From Fragum whitleyi (Eukaryota; Mollusca; Bivalvia; Cardiida; Cardiidae), in contig OX411548.1 in the NCBI GenBank assembly GCA_948146395.1, positions 40,205,737 to 40,269,736 on the forward strand: a stretch of DNA of 64,000 bases, in the 5' to 3' direction. The translations under genes and the position numbers were made by a program. Positions 33,228-48,200 of this stretch are shown here, one piece after another. The notes under the pieces were generated by a model. It saw nothing but the letters and a program-made list of their open reading frames with translations, did no database searches and was not told the DNA's origin. The stretch's first letter is position 1. Each line of letters starts with the position of its first letter.

Positions 33228-36200
33228 GTAAGAAACCAGTTCCGGGATAGGGATAAGAACGTTCCGAGACGATTTGGAGCAGGACACGGTTTTATAAATT
33301 CTCCCTTTAAATATTTTTCTAGCCAGATGACTATCTTTAACGAACCACGAGCGCTTTCCAGAGTAAAATTTTCTGTGCGACAAAAACGATTGTACTTGTA
33401 ACTTGACCCGGTCATTTCCTTGTACAAAAACTCAATCATAAAAAAAACAACAGATAAAGATGATTTCTATCGATTTAGATAATTTAGGCAAAAGAAAACC
33501 CCGTGAATTTTCGATCTTTGCATCGGAAGCTAGTTACATCGTCAGTGCTTTTTTATCTGAATGCATGACTGAGAGAAATCTCAAGAAAAATGGTCCAATC
33601 TTGTTGTTAAAACACAATGTACTACAAAAGTTATTCTCAAAATAATACATTTGTATATGATTCGGCAAATCGGTTTGGATTTGTCTCTTTTTTACTGATG
33701 AAAAAATGTTTGTTGATAGAAAGACAAACTTTTATTCTAGATTAACTCTCTGAGTATTACGTTTATGGATTTCCGAATATATAAATTGCCAACTTGAAAA
33801 TGGAATAAAGTTTGACATACAATTAGGCTTTTTTCTACATTGTGATATTGTTGCGAACGCCAAGCACAGACTCAAATGTTATTCAAAGGTTATTGTGCAT
33901 TGTATTGTTATGTGCTTATGACTTTACTTGGAAACAACTAAAAGACAGGCGTATATTTTTGCAGGAATACGACAACAACGTTTCTGCCGGTCGTGAAGTG
34001 AGCTCCAAGCATGGTCACGTGATTCAAAACTCTTACTTTTCTGAACCAGCTAACAGGGTACATATATTCATATATCATATGTAGCTATAAAAAACATGGA
34101 GAAGTTCTGTGTTCAGGCTGCGAAAACGTTGACAGACGTTTAGATATTATATCCCGCTTTCACGTGTAAATGAGTATACGTGCAAAAAAGGGTACTACAG
34201 TTTTAAACATCGTGACATTGAATGGTTTTGAAATTTTCTGGAATTATCTTGAATGAGTTTTTTAAAGCGAGTATATAAAAAAGATTAAGGGAGGTGATAA
34301 AATATTTCAATTTCTTCCAATTCTGACGAACTAATTGATATTTCATCCCCTCTCTCTTTGAAAAATTTACGTACATGTCTATAAGAAGACTTGCGTGTCT
34401 GCACGGAAGCTTTCAAATCAACACCAAATTATCAAAAATTTGACTCGTCACGCGAAAAGGGACCACCAAGGAATTCTATAAAATAATTTTTTGAAAAGAA
34501 AATTGGGCTCAGCATGCATCAAACAGAGGTCGCAATTCAAAAACTCTTTAACAGGAAGGTAGATTGGTTAATATAGATTCAGGAAATTAGAACAGTGCAA
34601 AAAAGTGTTGACCTTAGTCAGTCTGCGTATTCTGTGCAGTCTAACAAGGGTCTAGACTTTACGCACTTCCCAGATGGGCCCTTTGCGCGTGACGGGTAAC
34701 AAATAAGGAATACTTTGTTCGTTTTGAATGACGTAGTAACGCGATATAACTGTTTCTGTTAATTCAAACGATTTTATGCGTTTCTGAATGGTTTGAGTTA
34801 GTGTTTGGAATGGATGAATGAATGGAGCTTTCAGTGAGCGATTTAAAATGGGACAGTTTTCAAGTTCATGGTGTTTTAAGTGTTCACATTCTAAAACTTT
34901 TCACGGGGGTTTCCATCTCGAATACACGACATTACTTCATGACGTAATTGAGACCCGTCTCTTGTTATCAAATCGGCACTCTCTTATAAGGCATTAGCCA
35001 AGTACACTCTCTGAAGGTTGATCCGGGTTGACTTTTTGTCACCCTATATAACAGATATTTCGTTATGTAAACATTATCTACTTTGTATTATGGTCAGGAT
35101 GCTTCTGATACCCAAGTGTTCAAAGTGACATTTTGCCATTGAGCTTTAAAAATGCCACCGTGATAGCTCAAGTTGAAACGCGTCGGTATGACAGTCCTAA
35201 GGTCCCGGGTTCAATCACCAACGGCGGCACATTTTTCCAGACTATTTGTCTCTCACCAATGGGTTGGCGATCCTAGACACGTGTGGGATGGTAACTGGAG
35301 GCTAGGAAAGGGTGTAACGGATACACAGGTGTCAGAAATACAATGAATCCGTTCTAAGGTGCTCAAGCAGCCGCGATAGAGTGAAGGATTGTTAAAAGCG
35401 GCATAGAACCCGACCCAAAGAAATATGATGAACTGTAGCACATAAAATAAGGATAAGTTAATTGATAAAAATCGAGTAAATAGGGTTTGCTTTACTTTGT
35501 TTATAACGAAATTTAAGACTAGCAAACTATTTTAAAAATTGCTTCGAACCGAGTTCATTTTAGGCTAGATTGGAATGTTTTGGAAGCCACACAAATAACA
35601 TGTAACGTGTCTGATAATTTATTTCGTGTACACCTCAGGGACACTACAACACCGATCCAAGCGCTCTGTATAACAGACTTACGCCAGGGGTTCATCTGTC
35701 CGTACCTATAGTAAGTACACGTTGTATATGAGCCTGTGCGCGACATTTCCAACAATTTCACACCTGCGCGAGGTACAAACGTTCAGAAGCGTTGACAATG
35801 ACACATTTGTAATAAAAATACATGTTGACCGTATGAAGATCGACTAAAACATTATCTTTCTATATCGCGCGTAGTGTATATTCTGGTCAGACTGTGCGGC
35901 TGCACAGGCTGGCCAGACACTTTGCTTTCCGCGCATTTGAAATTGTTGGAAATGTCACGCACAGGCTCATTTTCCTACTCGTCACGTGAAAAGAAGTCAC
36001 CTTGCTAATCAATTTACAAATTGTCCACAAAAATCGCGGCAGTTGTGATATTGATAGTAACACCGTGAATTGACATTTAACTGGAACAAAACCATCTTCA
36101 GCGCTTCATTCACTCATTCCAAACACCCACTTAAACCATTTAAAATTTCTACAAACTCACTTAAAAGATAAATTCAACAACTTCATTTGAAAAAAAAAAA

Positions 36201-39200
36201 TCGAAAGAAAAATCACACGACTTCAGGGACTTAAATGGATTTTGTAAGCGTCTGATTGGTTGATGCAGACATACAAAGTTTTTCATCGAACTTGTATGAG
36301 GTTAATAAATATCGTCAATTGTCTTTATTTTGGTCAAACTCAGCAATATTGCATTACCTTCCCTAGATTTCAATCAAAACTCGCTCCTTTCAATCATTCA
36401 TTATCATTTAAAGATACATCTACTTCGAAAATATTCAAATAGTCAATTTTGCGATGTTTCTTACTGTAACACATATTAGATGACATAGGTTTGACTTATA
36501 TATCGAATATTTCATCATAAACGTTGTCATTAAAAAAGGATATAAAGACCTGATGAAGACTGTGCGTTAGGCTTAAAGGGGCTATCTGGTAAGAGCGTTA
36601 AATGTCGACCCTAGTCACACTGCGCCTCCTGTGCAGACCGACTAGGATCGAATCTTTTCGTACTTGTCGATTAATAATTTTTAGGGCGTTCTTAGATGGT
36701 CGCTTTTAGTATGACAGGTCACAGTGTATAACTGCTATTCTGATTTCTCGATTAAAAGTCGCAGCAAAATACATTGTATAACAAGTTTTGACAATTCGCT
36801 ACATGCAAATATTCCTTCGCAATTCGACAGTGGGAGATCAAAAGGCCGAAGCTGGTAGGCCTATTCAAGCTGGATTTACAATTGTTTGTGCCCAACCTGG
36901 CAATTCGTACATAGTAGGTTTTGAAATATCTGGCGTCCTACATTAAATGTCAGATTATCAAGACAATTACTGCCAAATATTAAATTAAGTTTGATCTAGA
37001 TCAGAGACATTCCAGTGCTATATCATTGTGCGTCCAATAATCCAATAATTTTGTATAACATTAAGAATTTAGCAAAACTCTTTTACGAACATAGAACTTC
37101 AGTTCAGCCCGCTTTTTATCGTATGGCTTAAATGCTTTTAAAATTGATATGACGAAGCAAGAAATTGTGCAAAAATTCGTTGCTGAATGCCTCAGCTAAA
37201 AGCATTTTATTTACTGAAAACGGATATGGAATTGGATTAGGAATTAGCGACAACTGGCTTTCTACATGAAAAACTGATTTCATTTCGTTTATCAAGCTGC
37301 ATACCAGTATTCTCATTCGGAAAACACAATGTCTCCCGGGAAAAAAAATCTTTAAAAAAAACCTATTCGCATTTATGCACTGTGTTCTTGAGTAACAAGA
37401 ATATATGTAGACTATATGTAACTAAATGGAGGTATAAAACTGACTTTAGAGTGTTGTTGGCTTAATATACCAGCCACAGTAATAGATATCATAAACCCTA
37501 TTTTTACGAGTATAAACCCTATTCGTTCATGAAGGCACTTTTCCTATGACACAAAATTGTGTAAATATGTCCATTGTTCCATGACCAGGAACATGGAAAA
37601 TTCTGTGAATATTTCATCCTAATCCATCCAATCTATAAGGGTAGTCCACTACAAATGAAATCCTGAAATAGGCTCGATGTTGACAAGTTTCTTCTTTGTT
37701 CCTCTCTCCCCGGGCTCCGACCCACCTCTTCACGGTAACGGTAATTTACAGTTAACAACACCGTGAAATTCACAAGGTGGGTGGTTTTGAAATGATTTTG
37801 GAATGAAATTGAATGAGTGCGATGAATGAGTTTTTAGTGAATTTAAAGGGAGATTATCCAATATCGCTAATTTTGTTTAGGATGAACAAAATTAACGATA
37901 TTTCATACCTCCCTTACATAACAAAATATGCATATAAATTCGATACATAGCCTCCCATATCTTCATTAACCTACCAAACGCTTACAGTTTCAATCAAATC
38001 AGTGAAATCGCAATTTTTTCCCAGCTTTATCTATCTTGAATGATGTTGTTGATTCTAGCTTTTTAGAGCAATTTTGAATGGTTTGAGTGAGTGTTTGGAA
38101 TGATTGAATGGAGCACTGGCCGAGTGATTTTGGATGATTTTTGGTCGAGATGAATGTCAATTTCACGATGTTGTTACCTGTACCACTGAAATGACGTAAT
38201 TAATGACCGAGTTACTACGTCATTATCTTCCGCTAGCAATATATACCCCTACCTTTCAAACGGGATACGAACCCGTTTGCAATTTCATAAATTTTACCTA
38301 GTTTAACACATGTATTCACACCAACAATTGGATATGATTTGTAAACCGTTACTCGAAAAGTTATCATAAAAACGTACATAGATTCTTAATATGGTCGAAC
38401 AACAACACAACTCGAGTCTTTATGAATGTTTCCGGTGATGAGTCGGGTTCAAGTTGAATGCGGATACCAGTCTTACCATTTTAATACCTGGCATTATATA
38501 ATACATGTATTTTGTATTTAAGGATGAAAACGTTTACCACCGGATTCACAAATATGATTCTGACGGAAGATTCAAACCTAATCAGCAGGTAAATAAACAA
38601 TTAAGTTGGGTTTTTCCTACTTAATGAGAGTTTATTTAGACAATCATTGCACTCTTTAAAAAAAGTGCTTTAGAAATTGAATTTTCAAATTTTTCATAAA
38701 TTATCTATATATTTGTAAAGTAAATCACAGAAGTTAAGTTAAATCGTACCTGCATACCTTTTCGTCTTTTAACCCTTTCCTGTTTTACAAAATTTTGGAC
38801 CTGTACAAATTCAAAGGTTTTGCAGATGAAAATTTAAAGTTGATTAAATTTGAAAAATAACCATTCTGTAGGGTAGAAAATAGTGTGAAAAAAGACGAAA
38901 TTGCTTGTCAGAAGCAATTTCTTCTTTTTTTCACAATGTTTTCTCAATCATAAAATCACAGGCACGTAAAAAGCAGGGATTAAACAGCAAAGGGTTAAGC
39001 AAAGAGTTGGCTCGAATGTACTATTCCATACGATGACCATATTTTTGTACGAGACGTATAGAGCTATATTTCAAGATATGGTCAATTAGTAATGAAAGCT
39101 TTTCAATCAAAAACTATTAAAGGGATTTTAACTGTTTAAGATATTTCCCTTTATTTATTTGTTGACTTTCACTTCAATTAATCTAAGATTAGTCAAAGAT

Positions 39201-42200
39201 TAATCAAAGATACGATAAATAATTTATTACAGATAAAAAGAAGCCGACAACGGCCACTCCCCTCTATTCCCGGACATGGAAGTCGGCAAGTTTCGGCTGG
39301 TATAAAAAGACGTCAAAGACCGTGGATACGAATCACGATTGTTGGGATTGTGTTAGGACTGAGCTTAATCGTAATTGCTGGACTCATCTCAATCAAACTT
39401 ACCTGTTTTGAAGGTAATTCACATAATGCAACAATTTATATTAGTCTCATCTTCGATAGACTACACATGCTAATAAGACAAATATAAATCGTATGATTTT
39501 ATTCAAAGCCACTCTTAAGAAGAGTTACAAGAGACTATCACCAGCACTCATCTGACAGCTACATTCATTCTCAAATATTACACATATTGCAACATGAAAA
39601 CGCAAATGATATTACATTACCTCCTTTTAATTTCATTTATAACTCGACCCCACCCACTTTTTCAATTTCATTCCTAAATCTTTCGAAATTCGTCACTTTC
39701 ACGGTGTTACTAACTGTACATAATGTCAAAAATGATTTGCGCCTGTGCGTGACATTTTCAACAATTTGAAATAAGCACCAAGCAAATGCTCTGGCCAGTC
39801 TGTGCATCTGCACATCCAGACCAGAGTCTTCGCTTTGCACTTTATAGATAGATTGGGTTTAGATGTGTCTTCAGACAGCCAGAAAATCTTCCTGTTGTAC
39901 TATGGAACTGTCGAGGCTGCTCAATGTTTGGACTTCACATGCATGTTTCAAAGTGTTGGAAATGTCACGCACAGGCTCATATGTTAGATCCACTGTACAA
40001 GCATAACTACTGCTAGTAACATCGACATTTTCTCTAATCAAAAGCATTCTAAATCGCTCAAACAGCGCTCCATTAACTCATTCATTCCGAAAACTAATTA
40101 AAAATCGCCCCATAATCGTTAAAAACAATTCGAAAACGATCAATATATCAATGAAATTGATCGAACGAAACGACGATTAATTTGGCTGGGGTGCTGGTTT
40201 GTAAACCGTCTATTTGGTCTATGAAGACAAACAAACAGAAAGATACGTATACTTTTAAAGGGGAATAAAAGTATCCAAAATCAGGACGAAATTATCGATA
40301 TTGTCTTACCTCCCTCGAATTTCGCCCAAAACTTACCAATCACACTCATTTATTCTCTGTTGTTTCATAGCAAAAATCCCCAATTAGTCACGTAGAGCTT
40401 CTGTTTTGGCCAAGTATATATGGGTTAGACAGCTGGTGGCTCGGATGAAATGATATTTGGTTGTGATGGTGTGAGAGACAGTATGGTACAATAGGTATTA
40501 GGCGCACCAGTAGGCCAGATATAACTGCAATGATTTGAAGACGCAGTTTCACCTCTCTAAACAGACATGCAAACAATTTCGGAATGAAAACATTTCATGT
40601 ACTGGATGACAAAACGATGCAAACCTTTTTGCCAAGTTTGCCAAGTCCACGTATATAGCGGGATATAAATTGCAATCAGTTTGCGGCGTAACGTCACCCT
40701 GGACGCAGGGTATGTCTGCGCATGGTATCGACCAAGTGACGAACTTGATTCGAAGTGAATTTAGCGAGAAAACCCATTATACTGATTCTCTTTGAATAAA
40801 TGCTTACTGATCGACAATCTTGAGACTAAGTAAATAAACTCGACTACAACCTTTAGCTATTTTAAATACTTTGCCTTGCAGTGTAATATTTTTGGAGAAA
40901 AATTACATACTTGTCTATCAGGCAATAATTTCACCCCATTATTGCTTTTCACACTATATTAATTTTTGCAGAAATTCTGTTTAGGACTGGGATAGCCTCC
41001 AGATCGTGACCAGAACGCTTATGTCACGTTACTTTTATATTGTCAGTTTATTCAATATCTTTTGGAATTATGTTCCAAGAAGCACAGTAGAAGCAACTGT
41101 GATTATGATGTACTCAAATGAGAGCGCATGCGCTTTGTCTTGAGAATTACATATTTTCGCTGTTCTTTTTTTTCTCAACCAGAATGAGTTCTTACGTCGA
41201 CAATTACGATTAAAAGTCGTCATATTAAAGTTTGTATTTCTACATACATTTTGCAAACCCAACACTTTGTGCAATAGATATTCTCAAGTTTCCAAATCAG
41301 ACATAGTGTCATTTGCGAATCGTTCTATTTTTACAAGTTAAGCACAAAACACACGTATTTCAATTTCCTTTTGGTAAAACGAACTGCGTTTTTGCTCAAC
41401 TGAAGAGAATGGCTAGACGAAAATTACACGAGTTATTTTCAGTATATGGTTGTTCTCTTTTATTTCAGACTTGTTATGTCCTAAAGAAAACGAAGAGATT
41501 GGAAATTTAACGACTTTATCAGGTGAAAAAAAAGTGTTTCTCTGTTCGACATTCGAAGCCATTTTCATTATAAATGCAGGAATTTAAGCAAAAAGGGCGA
41601 CAGGTGTTGAAAGTTTGCTGAATTGTTAAAAAAAGAAAGCAAGGCTTTGCATCATTCCTCGAATGTCATTTAAAATTATAGACAATTACAGCACATATAA
41701 TTTGAATATTCATCATACTCATCTAAAATTGTATTTTCAATTAATTTTCACTATAGAAGAATACTACATTGTTATTTTTTTCTGTATGTTAATCAATTCT
41801 TTATTTTTTTGCTTCGGATGTAAGTTCAATAGCAGCTGTACGAATAGTTACTAATCTAAGACATAGATCCCACCACACGTAGGCGGGAAAGCAAGAACGC
41901 CAAATGACCCATAAGTACAGTTAAATACATCATGCAATTGGCACTCATTCTAATCTAAATCATTCTACAAAAATTCACTCAGCGCTCCATTCAATCATTC
42001 CCAACACTCACTCAAATCGACATAAAACGCTCCAAAATCTTTAGGACACATTTCGAAAGCGACCAAGACGATCAATATTAAATTCAATTAATTCAATTCG
42101 ATCAAGTTATTGTGCCATTTTACTTGCTGGTGTGGATTTTAAAGTGTCTGATTGTTTCATCAAGACACATAAATAGAAAATTACGTATATTTTTTTAAAG

Positions 42201-45200
42201 GGGGGTAACAAATATAGCTTATTTTGTTCATCTTGAACAAAATTAGCGAAATTGGTTTACCTTCCTTGAATTTCATACGAAACTCGCACCACACACTCAT
42301 TCAATTTCATCCCAAAATCATTCACAAATCATTCATCTTGTCGATTTTCTAAACTGCACCTCACCCATGTCTTTCTGTGCCTGCTAAACCAACCGGCAGA
42401 AAGTATTTACACTCCTTTTGGAATTATTTTGTATGGTTTCTATAGGAATATAATATTTAGTGAAGAGGGGACGGAGATATAGGATCTTTTAATGAAAAAA
42501 TAATGAGAATCAATTTGGTCGACTTCGTTCGTTGAAACTCCATTTGACCGTTAAAGATCGCATCATAAAGCCTGACACTATTTGAATATCCAAGGTAACT
42601 TATGAAAAGGGCCTCTTTTTCACAAAATCCTATTTTTCCTAAATCATCTGAAATGTTTTGGTTGGTGAATAATATGGTAGTTTTCTATAAATAAACGGTG
42701 TCTGGTCACTATTCCCTCGAATATTCTCAGTCTGTAAAAACTCTACCAACAATTTTTAAACAATGACATTTGATTCCCTAGTTGTGTTTATTAATTCTGC
42801 CAAGAAATTTTAACAAATTTATACGAACACTTTCAGTAATTTTCATTTACGTAACATATTTTTAACCCTCCCTCTCCTCAGCATGCATTTGTTTCTTTGG
42901 TAACGAAATTTAAAGCCGCTAAATAATGTATTGCAAACAATAAAACTATTTAAAATATAATAATAAGTTATTCGTATAACCTGAACTTCACACTCAACAA
43001 GTTATACAATGAATAAGCCAGTAATCCGAAAGAAATAGGCCTATTATACGGTGTATTCGTGGTCTGGTCGTAGAGGGTCGACCTCTTGACTTAAAGGTCC
43101 TGAGTTCGATTCCCGGGAGCGGCTATCGATCTTGCTTCTTTCATTGGCCCACACATTCGGCGCGAGTACTGGTGAATTTTCCAAGAAGACAAATCGAGAG
43201 GGATTAATCTAAGTTGTAAGAACTTGTTTCCCAATCGATGTAAAATGAATAATTTTAAACCATAGACCCATTTTTTACGACCATCCCTCGTGCATTTATT
43301 GTATCTTCGCCAACATTTGCTTGAGTGGTTAATTGTTGCATTTATTTTTTCTGAGATTCATGACAGAAAACCGTAAATGATATCATCTTGCTTTTCAAAA
43401 TTTTTCAGAGCCCATACCAGTACACCACTGTAATATGCACGTGATAAGAAACTACAGTGAACATTGGCAGTCAACTTGTTTCACTGAAATGAACAATACT
43501 CAAACATTACTGTTAACCACAGAGAATTCCGAGACGCACACGTATATCTTGGACAAGGATTCAAAGGTAAAGTTAAGATTGTCGTTGAATTGTTGTGAAT
43601 GATATGGAAACGATTTCGGAATTAAATTGAATGAGTGAGATGGGCGAATTTTGAATGTAATTAATTTAATGTAATATCGAAAATTTCGTCCATATTGGAC
43701 AAAATTGTCGATACGTTTTGGTCCCCTTGAAAAAAAGATTTGCGTGTCTTTGCAGACGCTTCCAAATCAAAATAAGTTGATAAAAACAAGGTTTTATTTT
43801 TTTTTTATCTAAATGGAGTTATGAAGTGATTTTAACAAGATATCAAATTATTTCAAATTATTTCAGAGCGCTTTTAAACAAGATGAATGACCAGTAGGAG
43901 CAATAGGAATGCTGAGAACCGAGTGATTAGTGAGAGATTTAGATTGGTTAGATTGGAGTGTCAGTTTCACGATGCTAGGATTTTTAACTGTAACAGAACG
44001 ACAAACATCTAGAATTACAACTGCCTTAAAATTTTGCAAATTAAAAGATCTCATTGAAGGGAATGAATAGAACCACAATTATTTTGCTTATTTTAAGAGT
44101 TATTTCCCGTTGTTATTTTGAATAGTTAATTTAAGAACGTTAATGTTAATTTTGAAATGAGGGTTACCCGAAATTTCATGCGCATTAAACTGCTTTTTCG
44201 AAATAATTTGATTTTCTGTCCATCAAGTGAACATACGATTAAAGTTAAAGAAAGTTTGCACCATAATCAACGACAAAATATACTTTTCATGCTTTATGCA
44301 AGTGACCGGTTAGAGTTTGGTTTCAATTCGCTTTGTATTCAGAGTTCGGTATACGTTATATTAAAAAACAACGTGAAACGCTCCAAAATCACTTAAAATA
44401 TAAGACAAACAACTTCATCCAAAATAAAAATAGGTAGAAAAATCACGGTTTCATTGGCATAATCGAAATCATAAGCGTCTTAATTGTTCATGAAGTATAA
44501 GAAACCTATTTATAGAAATTGTATGTTTCATTTTATTAAAGGGAGGTAATACCATCTGCTAGTTTTGTTCATCCTGAACAAAATAATCGATATTGGATTA
44601 CCTCCCTTTAATTTCAATCAAAAGCCAATTATCACATTGGTTCAATTTCGTTCCCAAATCATTCCAAAATCATTCACCTTGTCAACTTAACGCTGTTGTT
44701 AACTGTATCGGGGAATCTTTTTTCTAGATTAGAAAATAACACGAAGGAGAAATGGGAGGTAGATTATCCTTTTTTTCAAAAAAAGTTTCAACATATTATA
44801 ATTCATCGAAGACCTGAAACTTGTGGTACTGAAGGTGGTGAAATACAGTAAACAACTTCATGTAATTGACAAGATGAATGATTTTCGAATGATTTGGGAA
44901 CGAAATTGAATGAGTATGTGAAGTGAGTTTTGAGTGAATTTAATGGAAGGTAATCCTATATCGCAAATTTTGTTTAGGATGAACAAAATTAACGATACTG
45001 ATTACCTCCCTTTAATTCAAATGCATAAATATATATACAAAGCTTCTTATTTTTTCAAGAACCTATGAGACTCTAACAATTTGAATTATGTCAGGGAAGT
45101 CGAGATTTTTCTCTATCAATTTTTTTTTTTTGAATGGCGTTGTTGATTCTTTATTTTTCAATGGGTTTGATCGAGTGTTTGGAATGAATGAATGGAGCGC

Positions 45201-48200
45201 TGAGTGAGCAATTGAGAAGGGTATTGATTGAGGTAAATGTCAATTTCACGATGTAACTAACTGTAGTCTTATAATCATATATTCGCAGGGGTGATCTTTC
45301 TGCAAACATTTTTGTCAACTTATCGAAGTAAAACAAAGATAAATCAAAGCACTGAAAGTACTGATGGTGAACGAACCTGATGGCATTCTAGAGTGATATA
45401 TTGAATACAATTAGAAAAGAGAAATTACGAATGTAAAAAAAAGTTGGAAGAATTGTCTCGACAAAATTTCCGTTATTCGGAAATTTCACTGCCAATTCAA
45501 AGAAAGGGAAAGAGAGGAAAATCCTGTTAGAAAAAATATTTGTTAGAATATGAGATGTTACTCTGTGAAAATTTCTTTTACACACTTGAAATAGGTACAT
45601 TTATTAATTAAACATAAATGGAGAAAACGATTTAATCCTATCTAAAACTGTCTTTAACCTATATCCAATGGTGATTGTTTTTACAAAAGTAGTTGTTATC
45701 ATGCTTAAGCTTATTTCAAGTAAATTTGTTGTATTTGTAAATAACTTTTTTAACTATCTTTGTTTCTTCTCAGAGGATGAAAAGGTCTTTGAGTACCAAC
45801 CAAAGAAACACCTATGAATATCAGTCAGTCCTGAACTGTACTCGTTGTTTAAAGTTATGATTTGTTAACTTACTAATAGTATTTCGAACCATAACCTGAG
45901 AGATTAGTTTTTAACATATTTGAAGCCATAACCACTTCCGTGGTTGACACTTATGTCGTTATTCAATTTTATAACATTGCAGGATGAGAAATATTTAGGT
46001 ATAGGTTAAAGGAGGTCTAGTGCCCTATTAGTATAATTCATAGATAATTTCTGTTTAAGGTTTAGAAATTAAAGTATAACTTTTAATATTAAACAATTGC
46101 TCCATAGTAAATTGCATACTGAAATGCTTTATAAATATTATTTTTGTAACGTAATTTCTACATCAAAAGCGAATAAGAATCTTATTTAAGAAGTTTATTT
46201 TTTAAAGGGAGGTAATAATTGCATGACTATGTCTATGACTATGTTTAAGTATAATACAATGTTTTTTTCCTTCCGACTTTCTTTCCAAAAAGAGTTGAGA
46301 ATCCTTACAATTGTCGGTTTATTTTTTGCACGAGAACCTATTGTTTACCTTCAAGAGTTTGGATGCTTGTAAAATCACTCACTATCGATATCTTATTACA
46401 GTATTGCGGCTGATATTAGACTTTCTGCTCGGAGCTAGTTTTTGCTTAAACTGTAGTTAACCAATTCTAAAAAATGCAAACTAGAATGGCCCCAATAAAT
46501 ATCTTCCGTGCCTGTCGCATTTGGTATTCGGCAATATTCGCTTCTGAGAAAGACGAATACGAAACGTTTTCGCTGGGAATAAGTTCACCGAATATTCGAG
46601 TGTATCCTTACAAGCCCTACTTCAGCCAACGCAATTTTACAGAAAAATCTTAATAGCGGCGTTCATCCCTATTCAAATAAAAGTACAAGAAAGGTTGTAC
46701 ATGTAAAACAAATGTCGAATCATTCTTAAAACCCGTCTCGAGACTGACTGTCGCTAGTTGAAAAGTTATGTAAAACCGCGTTACCGTTTCTAATGACACA
46801 AAGTGTCTTGATGTGTCATTCGTCTCAACTCGGCCGATTTCTCTAACCTACATTTAAATCGGAGCCGTCGGAGATCGCCCGAGTATTGCCGAATGTAAGT
46901 TCAAGAGGACATGACCTAAATAAACACGTATTTCCGGCTAATTACTACAAGTTGCACTAGCGAAGGCTTGGGTCAAAAACATACTATCTGTCTCTACGGT
47001 GTCTAGACACAAACTCTGTTTTTGCTTTAAACTCTCGACAAGCTTACGCCGATCAAAAATTCCCTTGATAAACATTGCAAGATCATTTTGTGTTTTTCAA
47101 GGCGAATTTTCATTATTTTCACTTGATAAAGAAAACTAGTAGCACGCTTTTAAAGAAAAAAACAGTGATTTTGCGGAGAAAAATATTGAAAGATACTAAA
47201 TTGAATTTTAAGAGGCGCTACTTTATTTCAAATGTATTAACATCCAACAGGATTTTCCTGACATGGTATATAACACTGGTGAACGACGTTCGTTCACCAA
47301 AAACGATGTCATATTGGAAGTCACCAGTTCTTCAAATACTAAAGCCCTTGGGACAGATGTCATGGTTGCAGGCCGATATTACTCCACGGCCCTTATCAGC
47401 CTTGTCATAACCTCTATATACTATACACTTAGTTACATGGTGAAACTGACATTTATCTCAATCAAAACCATTCGTAATCGCTTACTTACTCAGTGCTCAA
47501 TTCATTCATTCCAAACTCTCACTCAAACCACCTAAAAACGCTCCAAAATGACGAAAAAATAAAATCACCAACTACATTAAAAATGAATATAATATAAGAA
47601 ATAAAACCTGCGTTTTCTATGAGATAATTGTAATTTTAAGCGTCTGATTTGTTCATGGTGAAAAAGGAATCTATTTATAGAATTTGTAAACATATTTCAT
47701 TAAAGGGAGGTAATAAATAAATAAGAGGGGGGGGTCGGATCCCTATGATTTGAAATGGTTCTGATCGGGACAATTTCACAATGAAATAAACTGTACTAAC
47801 GACCACTGTTCATTTCACATTTTCTTCAGAATATTACATTAGGAGGAATGACGATTGCAATAACACGATCTGACCTTGGAGTAAGAACTGACATTGGGAT
47901 AAATGAGGTCAACTGTAGTTCCATAGGGTTGTATTATGTGAAGTTGGCCAATTTGACACACAACGAAACATTTGTAGTGAATGTTACTATCAACCGTAAG
48001 TACTACGAAAATTGGAAGCCGTCGTCATAGCGCAGTTGGTAGCGCGTCGGACTGTCAATCTTGAGGTCCCGGGTTCGATTCCCGACAGCGGCGCTCATTC
48101 TTTCCGACTATTTGTCTCTCACCAATGGATTGATAATCGTAGACCTATGTGAGATAGCAGCTGGAGGCTAGGAAAGGATGTGGTGGTTGTACTGGTGAGA

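Noticed and set aside
33460..33645. 61-codon frame beginning MISIDLDNLGKRK
   Set aside because: Lies in intron 1 with no splice sites fitting the gene phases; length is within chance.
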